Assembly (NCBI RefSeq): GCF_010119935.1
Contig: NZ_CP048209.1
Coordinates: 1,483,501 to 1,547,500 of the forward strand
From: Paenibacillus lycopersici
GTDB lineage: Bacteria > Bacillota > Bacilli > Paenibacillales > Paenibacillaceae
Length of the DNA stretch: 64,000 nucleotides
Direction of reading: 5' to 3'
Shown in pieces: positions 62,713 through 64,000 of the stretch; the first letter of the stretch is position 1; each line of letters opens with the position of its first letter. Both the position numbers and the translations under genes were made by a program. Below the pieces are notes generated by a model, which had not been told where the DNA came from, searched no databases, and was given only the letters and a program-made list of their open reading frames with translations.

Positions 62713-63585
62713 ATGAAAATCGGATTAAGCACGTACAGCTTGTTGGGGGCGCTCAAGTCCGGCGAAATGACGGTCCTGGACGCGATTGACTGGATTAAGG
62801 AGAACGGCGGCGAGCATATGGAGATCGTGCCGTACGGCTTTACGCTCGTGGATAACCCGGAGTTGGCCGACGCGGTGCGCGAGAAGGCGGAGGCGGCCGG
62901 CATCGAGCTGTCCAACTACTCCATGCCGGCGAATTTCGTGCAGCCGGACGAAGCGGCGTTCGAGGCGGAGATGGCGCGCGTCAAGGCGCATGTCGATCTC
63001 GTTCGGCGGCTCGGCATCAAGCATATGCGTCACGACGTGACGGCGTTCACGATCGAGAAGGAGCAGATGACGATCGCCTGGTTCGAGGAGAGCCTGCCGC
63101 TCATCGTCAAGGGCAGCCGGATCATCGCGGACTACGCGGCGCAATACGGAATCACGACGACAATCGAGAATCACGGCTTCAGCGTTCAGGCGAGCGACCG
63201 GGTGCAGCGGGTGCTGCAGCTGGTGGACCGTCCGAATTTCAAGACGACGCTCGACGTCGGCAATTTCATGTGCGTCGACGAGAATCCGGTGATCGGCGTC
63301 ATGAAGAACTTGCCGTACGCGTCCCTGGTGCACTTCAAGGATTTCTACTTCCGGTCGTTCGACGAATCGCCGGGCGGCGGCGACTGGTTCCGCACGAGCA
63401 ACGGCAACTATTTGCGGGGCGCGATCGTCGGGCACGGCGAGATACCGCTTCGCCGCATCGTCAAGCTGATCAAAGGCTTCGGGTATGACGGCAACGTCAC
63501 GGTCGAATTCGAAGGCATGGAAGAGTGCAAACGAGCGTCGCGGATCGCGATGGACAACCTGCGCCAGTTGTGGCAGGAAGCGTAA
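62713..63585 (+). CDS. Sugar phosphate isomerase/epimerase family protein
   Basis: A 290-residue xylose-isomerase-like TIM barrel with metal-site motifs TIENHGFSVQ, TTLDVGNFMCVDENP, LVHFKDFYFRSF and NVTVEFEGMEE. ATG 62713 is preceded by GGGAGAGG. It would convert a sugar freed by the hydrolases, for example mannose or fucose derivatives; the true substrate is not known. Same strand and spacing as GH38, so one transcript. Confidence 0.88.
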   Translation: MKIGLSTYSLLGALKSGEMTVLDAIDWIKENGGEHMEIVPYGFTLVDNPELADAVREKAEAAGIELSNYSMPANFVQPDEAAFEAEMARVKAHVDLVRRLGIKHMRHDVTAFTIEKEQMTIAWFEESLPLIVKGSRIIADYAAQYGITTTIENHGFSVQASDRVQRVLQLVDRPNFKTTLDVGNFMCVDENPVIGVMKNLPYASLVHFKDFYFRSFDESPGGGDWFRTSNGNYLRGAIVGHGEIPLRRIVKLIKGFGYDGNVTVEFEGMEECKRASRIAMDNLRQLWQEA

Positions 63586-63656
63586 CGGGAATGAACGGGA
63601 ATGAACAGATGTTAACGGAAATTCAAAAATTCGTTTAGGGGAAGGCGGATTTGAGG

Positions 63657-64000
63657 ATGCAGACGGAGAAGAACGCGCAGACCGCCGCGGCGGCGGAAAC
63701 GCGCATCGTACCAACGGCCAGGCAGCTGGCTTACCAGGATTGGGAGTTCGGATTGTTCCTGCATTTCGGCTTGCGCACGTATTATGAAGGCTATGCCGAT
63801 TTCGACGAGCGTCCGATGACGCCCGCCGCTTTCAACCCGATCGGCCTGGATTGCGAGCAATGGATCCGGACCGCCAAGGAAGCGGGCATGACGTATGCGG
63901 TGTTGACGGCGAAGCATCACGACGGCTTCTCCAACTGGCCGTCGAAGTACAGCCGGTTCACGGTCGAAGCGTCGCCGTGGAAAGAAGGCAAAGGCGACGT
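63657..64000 (+). CDS. Alpha-L-fucosidase-type hydrolase, GH29, 3' truncated by the window
   Basis: The first 114 codons of a GH29 protein: RQLAYQDWEFGLFLHFGLRT, then CEQWIRTAKEAGMTYAVLTA with KHHDGFSNWPSKYS. These correspond to the FGLFIHFG and KHHDGF segments of fucosidases. The frame is open to the end of the window. ATG 63657 follows AAGGCGG; TTG 63651 is an alternative. It differs clearly from the GH29 at 51505 and so is likely to have another linkage preference. Confidence 0.87.
   Translation, partial: MQTEKNAQTAAAAETRIVPTARQLAYQDWEFGLFLHFGLRTYYEGYADFDERPMTPAAFNPIGLDCEQWIRTAKEAGMTYAVLTAKHHDGFSNWPSKYSRFTVEASPWKEGKGD

Overview
The window looks like chromosomal DNA of a G+C-rich member of the Paenibacillaceae (Cohnella or Paenibacillus type). 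The evidence is the mix of gene families rather than any marker gene: LplB/YtcP-type sugar permeases with lipoprotein binding proteins and no ATPase of their own, a YesM/YesN two-component pair, many AraC and LacI regulators, and several glycoside hydrolases. No rRNA or tRNA gene, CRISPR array, replication origin or complete insertion sequence was recognised. One gene is cut by the left edge and one by the right edge.

Layout. 1-2.9 kb: the 3' part of a long surface-type protein with about fifty 14-residue SHAEG repeats and a C-terminal peptidase-G2-type domain. 3.0-3.9 kb: decayed DNA holding a broken sensor-kinase start, an IS110 transposase fragment and a long hairpin. 4.0-13.4 kb: nucleoside hydrolase, two sugar permeases, a binding lipoprotein, the convergent YesM/YesN pair, and a divergent sulfatase. 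13.9-22.6 kb: AraC regulator and a complete Dpp/Opp-type transporter (binding protein, two permeases, two ATPases) followed by two small membrane proteins. 22.6-26.6 kb: DeoR regulator, acyltransferase, APH-type kinase, SDR oxidoreductase. 26.8-30.1 kb: PucR-type regulator (AdeR-like) and alanine dehydrogenase. 30.6-31.3 kb: a broken VOC gene and a FabZ homologue that lacks its catalytic histidine.

31.7-39.2 kb: a LacI-controlled operon with a complete PotABCD-like transporter, a beta-sandwich protein, a PHP metallohydrolase and a GDPD-type phosphodiesterase, probably for uptake and cleavage of an organic phosphate. 39.3-40.4 kb: a striking non-coding array of 21 hairpins with a 52-bp period. 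Then cutC and two smaller repeat patches. 42.4-49.4 kb: a LacI regulator and a sugar transport/oxidation operon joined by five near-identical GAAACGTTTC-type operators. 49.6-64.0 kb: GH35 beta-galactosidase, GH29 alpha-fucosidase, membrane AraC sensor, sugar transporter, GH38 alpha-mannosidase, sugar isomerase-like protein and a second GH29. This set of enzymes fits trimming of fucosylated, mannose-containing glycans. Its binding-protein gene carries an apparent one-base frameshift near the 3' end.

The three LplB/YtcP-type transporters have no ATPase gene beside them and would need a shared MsmX-like ATPase encoded elsewhere. The two other transporters are self-contained. Regulation is local: each catabolic block has its own regulator, and for the two LacI genes convincing operators are visible.
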